Shown: positions 11,269 through 24,000 of the stretch, piece after piece
How positions within the stretch are numbered: position 1 is the first letter of the stretch
How the letters are laid out: each line of letters begins with the position of its first letter
Source: Nemopilema nomurai
Taxonomy: Eukaryota; Cnidaria; Scyphozoa; Rhizostomeae; Rhizostomatidae
Direction: 5' to 3'
NCBI GenBank assembly: GCA_003864495.1
Contig: ML133454.1
Coordinates: forward strand, 2,448,758-2,512,757
Length of the DNA stretch: 64,000 nucleotides
The notes under the pieces: model-generated
Databases searched by the model: none
Told to the model about the DNA's origin: nothing
Seen by the model: the letters and a program-made list of their open reading frames with translations, nothing else
Position numbers and translations under genes: made by a program

Positions 11269-14200
11269 CTATTCAGCCGGCTTATCATCTTTCAGGAGAT
11301 CTTCCAAACTGTGAATCAAACTTTCGAGCTGTTCCTAAGAAAAAATTGTATGCGATAATCGAATAAAAAAAAACAAAAAAATTCAGCTGAAGGTAATGCA
11401 TAATGCGTAGCTCAAGGAAGAGTGGTTTCGTGCTTATCTACATAAGGTAGTGAGCCTGGCTTCTCATATAACAGGCTACCGAGACTCAATGAAAATCAAA
11501 ACTGAAAGAAGAGAGAGGGCACAAGAAGAAAGCAAAAATAGTCTTCAAAGTTTACCAAAAGAAATCCAACCATTTATTCATACATCTCTGTTCAATGCAT
11601 GATACGATTGCATTATATAAAATTCTCCAAACCGAAGAGTCTCCCAGGACGACTTTGACGAAGATCAATAACTCGCATTTGCTTAGAAATGAAAACTATT
11701 TATGCAATATTTCATCTTGATAAAAGTTTCGTAAAGAGTTCCAGAGCTTCAAACAAAGAAGTGGAGACAAAAGTAGAAGAAAACTAACATCATCCCAGTA
11801 AGTGAACATTTGGAATTTCTCTTCCGTGTCGCCATCTTCTTTTTCGAATGCCGCGATGGCGTGTTCAAAGCAATAGAAACGAGAGCCTTTCCACACCTAA
11901 AACAAGCAATCAACTGACCATTACTTTATAAGGCAATAATAAGGCTACTTTGCCTTGGGTCTGGTTTGTATTGAAGAAATGAAAATATGTATAGAGCTCC
12001 TGTGCATACACAGCATTGTAGATGCAATGAAATTGAACAAAAAACACCATGCTAATTGCTTGCAGGCTTATAAATAATGGAAGTCTCGAGGTTTTTGAAG
12101 GTGTAAAACGACCTGAATATGTGATAGTGGAGTGGAAATAACACACGGAAGTGCAAAATAGTAAATGTGTGCCTCTAAGTTTGGGTAGCGCTAATCACCC
12201 TTGACGTACTGTTCAAGCAAAGGCACAAAGAGTTGTTAAAGCCATTTGTCAAAGTAACAAATTTATTGTGTTAATAAATGGTCAGTTCAATGAAGAAAGA
12301 TTGCTGGTTTAATTCGAATAGCTATCTAATAGGTTTAAGAAGCTGTTTGGAAATACAGATGTTTACTAAGAGGTTTACAGAGTCCCCGGTTATCGATGTG
12401 ACTACCTCCTGATCGCGCTACAATTTTAAAGTCTTCTTTTTATAAATATACCAAATCAAGGTTTAGGGGGCTGACCTTTTGACCTTATTCAATACGTCCA
12501 GGCCACTAAACTCGATTTACAAAGGTAAGAAGATTGCATAAAAATGAGACAAAATGAAAACAAACTTTAAGGTCTGTCAACTGTCTGTTATTTGGCATTT
12601 AATCTTTTCCAGGTGAACAAATGTTATGCCTTACCACAATCGGATATAAAGGTCTTTCGCACTCGTCACAAATCTCCCAGTCCACAGCTACTCGCTTGAG
12701 TTGCCCTGGAAAAGTTGCAGAAGCATGTAACTCACTTATCTGAACGTTGAAATAAATAAAATTATTGAAAATGTTGTCATGCTTATAACATCATCGCAGG
12801 TAATTGCAAAACCACTGAGAGATTAGAAGATTCAGGGTGAGACCCATGCAGACACTGAATCAACTTGTATAGTCACAGATCTCAGTAAAGTTGAAAACAA
12901 GAACATGTTTTTGACATTTTCTCAAGCATGTGCCAAGTTTATCTCCCAGCCTTGGTTTTTACTTTTGAAATGCCTCTTTTAGTTACAAGGCTTATAAAAA
13001 AGATAGAGCATTACAGTGTAGAAATTCTAAGAAAAGACACTCAGAAACATGTTTCAAACGAAATTCGAATATTTTCGCGTTCATAAACTACAGTATAACT
13101 ATCATAAAAATCTGGATCTAATTTTTTTCTCGAAAATAAGCATAATTTAAGCATATTTTGAGCCTGTCTGAGGTATCCCCAAAAGCATATATCAGCCGAT
13201 TTTCAAAAATGTGCATGCTTATAAAAAACATATACGGTTGGAATTTCACCTTGAGGAAGTTCTTTCGACAACATGCCTCCAATTGAAGACAGCTTCTGAC
13301 GAAAATCTGCACTCACTTGTCTGAAAAATATTGGCGTTCACAATACCTTTCTGCAAGCAAATGTTTATGCACTACGATGGCCAAAAACAGTGGGAGTGAG
13401 GATGCTCCTTTCTCGATTAACGCTAAATAAACATTATAGCTACGAGGACATGTTCTTGTGAGTTTTTCTTGCACCAGTTGTTTCTCTTGGGTGAAATATT
13501 TTGAATTTTCGACAAATTTTACTTTAATTTTCTTCAAATTCACTTCCAAATGATTCAGAAAATAGAGCTGATTCACTGTATATTAAAAGTAAACGAAAAG
13601 TCGCACCTGATATTATTAGCTAGTTCTATTAACAATGAATTGACATAATCTTTCTTCAACTTCTGGACCTAAAATGCAATGACAATAATATGATATCGTG
13701 TCCATAAATATAAATGCATAAGTCATTGCAACTCCGACGCTACGTGAAGCCAGGTTAAGCAGCACAAAAGTATGGAGTGGAACATGGAAAGTAGAAAGTA
13801 AACGGGATCTAACAACCACAAGAACCTTTGCATAGGCCATTCCAGCGGCTTGAAAGGGACATCCCTTGCGTTTGGTTGATATTTGCGACTAAATATGCGT
13901 ACATTACAAGAATTAACATGCTAACTCGATGGGAAAATGCTTTAAGTATGAACAAGGCACACTTACAAGCACTTCGTGAAAACAAGTTTATAGCAAACCA
14001 ACCAGCTCGAACACAGTGGACATTGAAAAAAACAAGTAAAAGTATTTACAAGGCATTTATACAAGGTTCCCCACTATTTGTGATTCTCAAGTCATTTCTA
14101 ACTATTTCGACACATTAGCTGAGACTAGAACTTGTACAAAACACAAATCACTTTTTCTACTCCTTTATACATTAATCGACCAAGAAATATTATATCTAGC

Positions 14201-15019
14201 CTTGCTGAAAGTTGAAACAGCATCTTCCAAATTAACTGAATTAAAGATCCCATGTTGCATTCTCGTATCACCTTACACGCTCAAAGTGAAGCTACTTGTC
14301 CTGGCTGGCTGCTTAATAAAATCCACGTTTATTAGGCGGTGGGACATATCGAAGTAATTGATTAATCACTTCCACCTGAAACTTTAATAAAGGTTCAAAC
14401 ATACGCTCTCAATACTTTGCTCTCACTATCTTCTCTATCAGCGTTTCTCTTTGAGCTATCTATTCATAACTTTCGGAACTTCTTCTTAGAAAGCAATACG
14501 TCCGCAACATGAAGGTTGAGAACAGTTTCGGGGCGATATGACAGCGATATACAAATGTTGACTTGTTGATAGAAAACAGGGGCCCAGCATGCAGTAATTA
14601 CCATCGCGTTTAGGCAAACACGAGATATTGCTAGATCTTGGGGATAATTTCAAAAAGGGAAAATGTCAAATTGAAGTGAACGCCTCGAAACACGTTATCA
14701 AAGTGTGCTGCATCAAACGGAGATGCGGTATTGATCATGCTTACATAAATACCAATGCACTTGTCAACATAGTCGCCTGGCCTAAAGAGCATATGTATAG
14801 TCAAGTGGGTTTTGATCAGGGTCATGTGATCAATAGGTTGAATTCGAATCATAATGGCTGCTCTTCTGCGGCATCATGCAACCATTGCACCTTAACAAAG
14901 GTTATTAGGAGGTATTCTAATAAACAAGGGATGGACTGGATAAAGTAGGGAGTGCATACCTGGGATTTCGCAAAGTTTAGTATTACCATCTCCGCCGGGA
15001 ATTTCATCGTTGGATTCAA
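11269..15019 (-). CDS. JARID2: JARID2 exons 21-26: C-terminal helical region and zinc finger
   Basis: Exons 21-23 (14960-15019, 13607-13668, 13250-13320) encode a helical spacer: KFPAEMVILNFAKSQ, KDYVNSLLIELANNIR and SADFRQKLSSIGG. Exons 24-26 (12635-12705, 11789-11896, 11269-11334) encode a C5HC2-like zinc finger starting WEICDEC (C957, C960) and continuing FYCFEH (C977, H980). An acidic tail EEKFQMFTYWDDEQLESLIH follows and ends at the stop TAG (11269-11271). The order and the YxYDEEQxxSL-type tail match vertebrate JARID2. The finger keeps only part of the classical ligand set, as in vertebrates. Confidence 0.9.
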
Positions 15020-18000
15020 CTAAAATCACAGTGGCAGCACAACAGGTTAAAACATGAGAACATTTAGGTGACTATGAATTTAGCAACATAAACATTGCCA
15101 CGAATAAGCAAAGCCTGAAGGTTACTGAAGGTAACAAAGACACAACTAAGTATTGAAGTTGCAAAGAAATGAAGAAAGAGGTAAAAACAAGAAAACTCTA
15201 AGGAAAGAATTGTATGTCGAAAGAAATGGTTGGTGATTCTGTGAGGATCACTGCAAAAACCTGGGGAGACCGTCTAGTAAGTTAAAGCTTTGTCGTGAAG
15301 CTTACAAATTTGTTGTCGGCTGTGAGTCTTGTCTGGAACCAGTCGTCTTGAACAAAATAGCAGGACTCCGTTAAACTATACCCGCTGCTCACAACACAAT
15401 GGTAGACCTACACGCAAAAGAAAATAGAAATGAATATAGTAAAATTCAAAATGGAAAAAGATAATGTCAACTTGTGATAGTCAACTACCAACATAAACAT
15501 CAAAATGCTTTACTTCATTCCAGTGACCGAATTCCTTTTAATTAAAAAATCCTGTAACTTTCCTCCTTTCATTTTGTTATAATTTTCTACTTCGCACTGA
15601 GCTTGCCATATGGCACAGATATAAGCACTAGAAGCACTAGGTATGAAACTCAAAATAGCCAGCGCATTTGATCCAAGAAGCGAAATCAAACCTGAATGAT
15701 ATATGTACCTTTGGGAAAATCAAGTTACAAGATTAAGTAAGCAACAAAGGACGCCTTTGAAATATTTCACGCAAAATGATCATCTCTGTGTTAAGGAAAC
15801 ATTCGAAAATGTTACAGGATTACAGGCCAACAGAAAGTCAGATGAAACCCATCGAGTACAGTTCAAAACAATTCATAGCAACTCATTAATTGTGTAGGGT
15901 TCAACGCCGAAGAATGATATAGCTGACATCTTCCTTAAACCAGCATTAGAGAAATATTGAGTGCCATAACACACACTTTAATCGCTTTCGAGACAAATAA
16001 TGTAGAGTGAGGCCACGTTTGCTGCTGGCGCTCAAACGTTGAGTAGAAAGTGTGCAAATCGATTGTAATTCTTCAGGTAATTGATCAACCTATACTGATC
16101 CTATTCATTAGTGGGGTTTTATGATCTCAATGTTGATTTAAATATTGAGCTGATATCGCAATCCAAAGGATTACCAATCGAGTCATCACTCCAGATCTTA
16201 TCCCAAGTAATTCTACATTTTCACTTTGTTGATTGAAAGATTATAAAAATAGCAACACAAATGATCCCCATTAATTGAAACATTTCTTTCCACACCAAAA
16301 TCGATGACTCTGTAAGCTGAGAATTAAGTTTATCTATCATCCACCAAGCCTGTACGCAGTCTATAGCATACCCGAAGTCGATTCACCCTGATATCGAAAA
16401 TTGGCGAACTTGAAAATATTGACATAAAATTCAAATTGAATTAGGCACCGCAGCTGGTGTCCAGAAGAAAGTAATATCACATGGCACATGGCTGATATCA
16501 CTTCAGTTGGAACTTCAAAACTGCCCACAACCTTTAGTATAGAGTGTAAGGGAGCTTATTTACATAAAAACGTAAACTAAATCTGAATATTTAAAAAAAT
16601 ACATGCAAGGTTGCTAAAAGAGAAAAGGGAGAAGAAAAGGGGCAAGAAATAGGCCCGGTTTCAACTCTAATTAAACAGTTTAGTAGAAATGGTACAAAAA
16701 TGACTTGTCTGTTACTGTTCTCGTTGGCTATAAAAGATAACGTGTGTTCAAATCAAAATAAAGAAGGTTAAACAATGGACTTACGTTCGGTAGACAAAGG
16801 ACAAACTGGCCTTCGTTCTGGACAGCCCTGTTTATTTTGCACTCTTCGTTCAACAGCTCCAAAGGTGATATCTGCAGTTGATAAAAATACAATAAACTTT
16901 GTGAAAGTTGTGGCGACATGAGCCGAGCACGGCTGGAATGAACTCTCAAAAACTGACAATCTGGCTCTAGTATTTGCTTCTTATTGAGTCATTCTTAGAA
17001 AATGGTCACATATGCAGCTTCTGAAATGGGGCCAGTTTATAGGCTCTTGTCAAACCAACGCAGAGAAAAGGAGATTCAAGGCTTGGTCACTAAATCAGAA
17101 TCAACTGTAACGAGAAAGAATGAAAAAGATACGAGTTTGTAAATTGTCAGCTTAAGGTAAACTTTGATTAACGAAAAAAAATTAAATTAGCAAAAAAGAA
17201 AAAATTCATTTGAAACAAATGACACTTCAGACAGTTATGGAACATGGTCAATTGCTATGTTTCATTTCCTAGCGTTTGAAGGGAAAGTAAAAAGGATGGA
17301 AAATACAATCTGCAGTATGTGGCACTAAAATGATTCTTCAAGACAACTCACAAGAAATTTCGTCGAGCATTCTGAATCAGCTCTGCTTACGGCCGTGAGC
17401 GTCTTAACCCGGTTAATAAGCGCCGCCTCTGTATAGGCAGGAACAGCGTACCTTCAAAACGAAAGAAATTAATGATATAAATAGTGGAAATATCACAGAG
17501 CATCAAGGTATGCTTAATATATCAAATTATCAAGGGGCTCTTCATTCAAAGAATAAGTTTCTATGAACTTGTCTTTCACCAAAGCTGCATTTGAAATTAG
17601 CTGTGAGGTTTGCATTGCAAAGTTCAATCTGACAGTAAAAATGATACCCCTCCGTATAAATTCCAATGAAATTCGACTGAATATCGTAATCAGTCATCTT
17701 TGTTTACGAGACTATTTCCAGATTGAGATCGCAAATAGAAAGGACAGTGGGCTCGACTGTTTTTCCTTGACCAACTAACCTCTTGAAAAGCCAGCGCTAA
17801 CCGTAATTACTTACGTTGCGGGTGGTCTTTCCAAAAACAAAAATGGTGACAAATGACATTGATGGTGACTGGGACTGGCAAAGGCGAAGAAGTGGCTCAG
17901 GCGATGAGGTGGCTCAGGCGATGAGGTAATTTAGACTATTTGAAGTGGCGATTAAAGACATTTTCTCCATGCGCAGATATTCAAATTCAATCAACTGATG

Positions 18001-21000
18001 TTTTTGGTAATGATGTTTGTTTGATATGAAAAACATCGAGTTAACATATCGTGGCTCAAATGGTAGAAATCTTATTTGATTTCTGAGCCATCATTGTAGC
18101 ATCCGAGTAGGCGTTCTTAGTTTAAATAACGAGGTACAGAGAGTCACTTTCTTATTTAAGCTCCAATCTACAAATTTTGCAGTGCACTTTCTACAACCAA
18201 TCGCATGACTTTTTTTAAGTAACAAAAGCTACAGAACTCGTCAGAATATTTTTCTGTTAGAAATACATTTCTGCTTCCAAATTCACATTTAATAAGCCTG
18301 GTGTTCTTACTCTAGGGCAGCATCAGATAGAATAGAGTATACATCAACTAAGTACATAAATCACAAGTCGATGAATCGCCAAATTAATAACTAGCGCATG
18401 CTCTGAAGGTAGCAAGCCGACAAATGCTAATATCGGCAGAAGCGTAAAAGCGCCTCTCACCAAACTTTGTTTGCTCCTGCGTGGAGGTACTCGATCTTGA
18501 GCAGCTCATCCGGGACCTTCTGCCAACTGGAGGTACTAAACACGCTTGAAAACTTCAGAGATGACGTAGTCAGACCTAGAAAGAATTTGCACGTTATCAA
18601 CTTCATAGCAAGTCATGTATTATAAGAACAGCTACTTGACTTCAAGAGAAATTGGATCATTTTGGCCCCTGCTCGTGATCCTAAAGTTGGCTTCCGTTTA
18701 AAATTTCATCAGCGTGTCAAGACTTAAAGTCACTTTCCATTAGTCAAAATTTATAATTAAAATCCTTTACTTATTTACTTAAATTATGAAAGGTTCTAGT
18801 CCCATTTTTCAGGAATTAAAAATTTTGCTTTAAAACTGACAATCCTTCACTAATAGTGGTGCTTCTACTAGTTTTGATCTACATTTTAGGACCATCGCTC
18901 ACAAAGGCAGCTGGAAAATTTCTCATTTCCAATGTTTCAATTAACACGTCTTTTGACTGCAAAGGCACCACCCCTAGCAGAAATTGATATATGTATTCTT
19001 TTACATTTACATAGCGTAAAATATTTATCAAATCAAGCTATGCTTCAATGCAGAAGCAATGGAATGCTAATTTCGAAGATTTCAACATCAGCAAAACATT
19101 GCAGGGAGACAGGTTCAAATTTTAAATCAAAAAAGGCATCAAAGCTTTGCAAACTGTCTATAACCTTAATGCATGTATACTACAGCTGATGTGAATGAGT
19201 ACTTTGCTGAAACAGAGATCGAATCCATTTAAGATGGCCCTTACTAACTCCCACGAAAATTCCATCAACTAACAAAATTTAATGTACGCGTATAAAATGA
19301 CTTATTCTCGGTAAAATCGTACACTTAAATGGCTGCATAAGATAGTACAACACATCTTTTAGGCGTAAAAATGGTGAGTAGCTAGGTGCATTTGCTAGAT
19401 TGACAAAATTAAAACAGAGCCCCTATCAAAAAAATTTAATCTCAATAAGAACGTCTTGTTTAAGTCATAAGATTCGTTTCCTTAGGTCTTTACAGATCCA
19501 AACGTATCGAGTTCTTTAAAATTTCATAACCAGGTACTTGAGAGATTGGCTGAACAAGTTTCAATGGGGCAAAATTATTGACGCCTCACAAGCCGCTGTA
19601 TAGCTTCCACTGTTCGGGGTAAAGATTTTACGATCAAACAATAAGTATCCTTCATATCAGCATAGCTTTAAAAAATAAACTTTGTAGGGCTTGCTTTCCC
19701 TTTTTGAAGATATAACCGATCTGGGTTGAGATTGACGGAACTTGAAAAATTGTGTTAAAATGTTAAAACGGCTGAAAGTCTGCCATTTCCAAGGTCCGGT
19801 GCAAGGATTTTTGATAGAAACAACTACAGACAGTCTTGCTTTTTTAACACTCCTAAATATCAACAAATGATCTGGGGTGATATGGACTGAACTGAATAGT
19901 TACTTTGTTAACACTGCCTGCTCCATTTGAGCGCTCCTGTACGACATCCACGTGTAGCTGTTCGGAATCTCTTAAGCTCTTACGTGTTACCGCAGATAGA
20001 CACGCTCCCAGCGTGGACACTATTGTGACGTGGTCACAAACTCGACAACGATTAGGGCAACGAATTCGCAAATACCCACGCAGAAAATCTATTGACACGC
20101 TAAAAATATGAAACCATCTTCATTTAGAGAGCCTTTTCAGCAAACCTCGACATTTGTTTCTCTCTCCCAACTATAAGCACATGTTATTTCACTCAAAATT
20201 TACTCAATCTTATCTCCATTCCCTTCCGAAGTAATATGACTTGTCATCATTGATGCTTTTTGGTGTCTTTGCATAGAGACAGGGCATTGTAGTTATCGCA
20301 GCATACTTGTAACTATTTTTCTAACTAGCACGAATTGTTTATTTGTAAAATATATTACAGGTTGCAAACAGATCTTGAAGAAAAAAGAACATGCCTGCTG
20401 TGAAATTCCATCCATTATAAATTAAACTGACGTATATCAAAATGAATTGGAAAAGCGATACTTCGTAACGGGATAGATCTAGAAAATGTCTATTCAATCA
20501 CATATGTGAACCGAACCACCGCATGTCTCTAGCCTGGTAATCTAATAAAATAATTGCATGTTTAACTGGTGAAATCACTTGCTAAAGGGTGGAGTAGGGT
20601 TGAAAACCACACTGTTAGGGGGAATTGAACAGGCAACGTATCGTTGCTTCACAAAGGCCAGTACGCTAATTAACTTTTGACACGACACACACGCGCGAAC
20701 GAACCAAAGAAGGAAGGAAGAAGAAGATGAAAACAGTGTGCTCCGGTGCCTGCGCGTGACGTCAAATGATGTGCGACAACAAGCCACGCAGCCTCGGTTC
20801 CGGAGCAGCGACAAAGGCCAGCGATTGACCACCTTAACTAACATGTTGGTAACACTGCCAACGGACATCAACAAGCTGCATATCACACGGCTGGCCTTAA
20901 AGTGACAGAGCTGCGTGGGACCCTGCTGCGCACACAGAAGTGCCCGCAAAACTTTAAATCTGGCGCCGGGAAAGCCAGTTAAGAAAGAGGCCGACCATTC

Positions 21001-24000
21001 GACTGACCTGTCTTGAGAAACTGCTGCAAGCAGAATGCTTCTCTTCAGGAAAACCCTTGCTGGCGCCATTGGTTGACGTCTCTGGTTGACGTCTTTGGTT
21101 GACGCCCAGCGCGTTAACGCCCTTGCAAACCAAATGCTTCTAAACTAAACTAAACGAAACCAATTTTAACTACACTATTAGACGTTAATTGCTTTTATCC
21201 ACTATTAACGATTACCTGTATTCATGAAAAGAGAAAGAAAAGAGATCAATGAATGGGTAAGGAAAAATTAGTTGTTTATCCTGATTATAGATCAATTTTC
21301 AAATAACCAATAGGAGTTTTTTTGCCATCTTAGTTGCGGTGTGAAATGTTATCATTACTGTGTGAGGCAGCCATTGAGTAGCAGAAAGCGAATTCTATAT
21401 ATTTGGCTGAAAACAACTATCCGCAAAAAGAGACGAGCTTTTTTCCTGCTGAGGGTCATTTAGTCGACAAAATATCCTACAAGATTTGACAATTTGCAAA
21501 ATTAAATAAAAAATATAACACTTCAGAGTTTACTTGCTTTTAGTGAAACAAAGCTTTTAAGGAAAACTAGAAGAAGAGGAAACACTCCTTGTTCATTTCA
21601 TACGAAAATACATTTGGAACATTCGTTTTTAAGAACATTATGTTGATAGTGCTGAACAAATTGAATGTCTCACAAGCATATAATTTTGCTTTTACTGCAT
21701 TTGGGCTTTATTTCATTCATTTTTGGAGGCCGAAAAGCTGAACATGGCGAAAGCAGTAAACAATAGGGGTACAGAATGTCTGGCGCAACAGCAAATCCAG
21801 CTTATTCAGCCGTAATGAAGATAGACTGAACCACTAAGAAATCCGGCTCCTTCTTCGCTATCCAGGTCTCTGGCACGGCTCTCTTTGTTCATTTGTTCAT
21901 ATCAGATGTGCCAAAACAGCTAAATTTAGACCGAATCTTTGCCGATATCGCACAAAAACCATTCATAATCTCCGAAGAGCGAAAGATTCTAACCAATGCT
22001 TAGCTTTTCGATTGACTCTTTAGCTCTGATTGCCTAAGATTACTTTAAGATATTGATCATTTGCACTGAAAATCTGAAGAAGATTAAACACCCAGTCACC
22101 TGATCTACTAATGAAGCAGGATTCGCCATGCACTGCCTTTGACTGAAGATCTTTGTTGCAAAAAGGGCCTCTTAGCTAGCCAACAGTTATCCCCTTGATC
22201 CAAACGCACAAGCCTGGCATTGTGGCAATACATACAGTTGCTGTTCAATCTCATCGGTCTTTTAAGCCCCACAACCCACTCCCAAACGTAGCCCATTGAC
22301 ACCAAAGCTCCCCAAAAAAGTAAAAGCTTAGTACTCAGACTTTGAAATGTGCAAGACCTTTGCCCTATTAAAACGTCTTTCAACAAAATATGCAGAAAGT
22401 AAGTAAGCATGAAATGCTTTTTCAACAAATAGAGCACTGCATAGAAGTCATGGCACGTGCCGACTTTGTGGCTCGCGTTAATGCTGCATTAGAGCATTAA
22501 GCAGTGTCTTTTTAGGGAATACGAAACTACAACAGAATTAAGGAAGGCAAGCACTTGCACCCCATGTTTTACTCCAGAGTGTAAATGTCTGTTGCACCAA
22601 CCACCAATGAACCATACACCTTGAGGGCTGTTTTGCAGACAATTGGCTCACAGGAAAATATCACATGATTTTAGCATATATCTGCTACTTTCAAGTCTAT
22701 GACTTGGTGCAGCCCAAGGTGCTCCAACAACACATAGAGCATCAACTAACTTTATCAAACAAAAAGTGAAGAGCTCAATCAAATCGAGAACTTTATATTA
22801 CCTTCTTCCTCTTTCAGTTCTAATTTCTTCCCTGTTAAAACAACTTTAACATCAAATTATATATTTTATTTTAGTTTTTTGTCGTTGTTCTGGTTCAAAA
22901 AACAATAAGCCCCAACTGTAGAGGAATAAATTGCAATGATAAATTCAGTATCATTATTACCAAGGAAATTCAAATTTTTCTCGCAGCTGCAAATGATCTC
23001 GTGGATACTTTAAAAACTGAATTTTACATAGAGAGACATTTTTAAAAAAAGTCTCCTACTAGCTGCTATAATCAAAATATCATCGAAGGAATAATTTGGT
23101 CGTTCCGTTGGAGCAAAAAATCAAATTGCATAGGAAATGTGCTGTTAAGATGGAATGGAAACGTGTGCTCTAGAGGCATCGTTATTCAGGTCTCGTTGTG
23201 ACAAGGAGGTTGTCAAAAAGGAGAAACCTTTGGGCTGGCTTTAACTTGCATTACAGGAAAACCAGAGCAAAGGGATACCCGAGAACTTCTTGAAAAGCTA
23301 GACTATAATCGCGGCAGTTTTATTATTGAGATGCGAGATGATCGTCTAATCCCGAAGGGTATATTATTCAATGTATGTGTCAACTACGAGCAAATTCACC
23401 GAGACTTGAAAAGGATCGATGCTCAAAGAAACATACTTGCAAAAAACGATACCAGGCAATGGCAGAGAAAAACGATATCAGTGCACAAACATGTCCACTT
23501 AAACATGTCTGTCTGGGTTTGTTCAAAGGCCACGGGATAAATGTCTGATTTTTTCTGAGCCAGGGGTTTACAGATAAATTAGTAAATTTAATTAAAAATC
23601 CAACAAAATTGGACGGCATTGTACGTATCCTATTGGTATAATGTTTATCTAGACATTAATTTTAAAATGGCAATGCTTTTTACGAGGAAGATTTTGCCGG
23701 CTGAGCCATTTTCCCCATGACTCAGTTGTTCGCACAAGGAAAAATCAACCCACAACGCCGCAAACTAAAAGACCTGCGGATTGAATTTAACTTCTTCATT
23801 CAATAAAAAGGTGGTTAAAAATGACATTTTTGTTTCACTAGTGTGGAAAATAAGGTTCGCGATATTTAGATTCTGTCACCTGAAGAATTTGAACATCATA
23901 GTGACAGAAATTTAGCCAGTGTGATGTGATATGTCTCATTCCCAGAAACGAGACTTGGTGTAGTTTTTCCGGTTCCTTGTAGCGAGAAAAAAGGAATCCA

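Noticed and set aside
13810..13860. Minus-strand AAGMAYAKVLVVV considered as another JARID2 exon
   Set aside because: No good splice sites, and it is not needed for frame or homology.
14321..14380. Minus-strand exon-like stretch VEVINQLLRYVPPPNK after a TTTCAG acceptor
   Set aside because: JARID2 exons 21 and 22 join directly in phase and align with vertebrate JARID2 without a gap. The donor here is weak.
20575..21069. 164-codon minus-strand frame starting MAPARVFLKRSILLAAV with a GTCAGT donor after codon 21, considered as an alternative JARID2 promoter and first exon
   Set aside because: The donor leaves phase 2 while exon 17 needs phase 1; joining them gives an immediate stop. The rest of the frame resembles no protein family.
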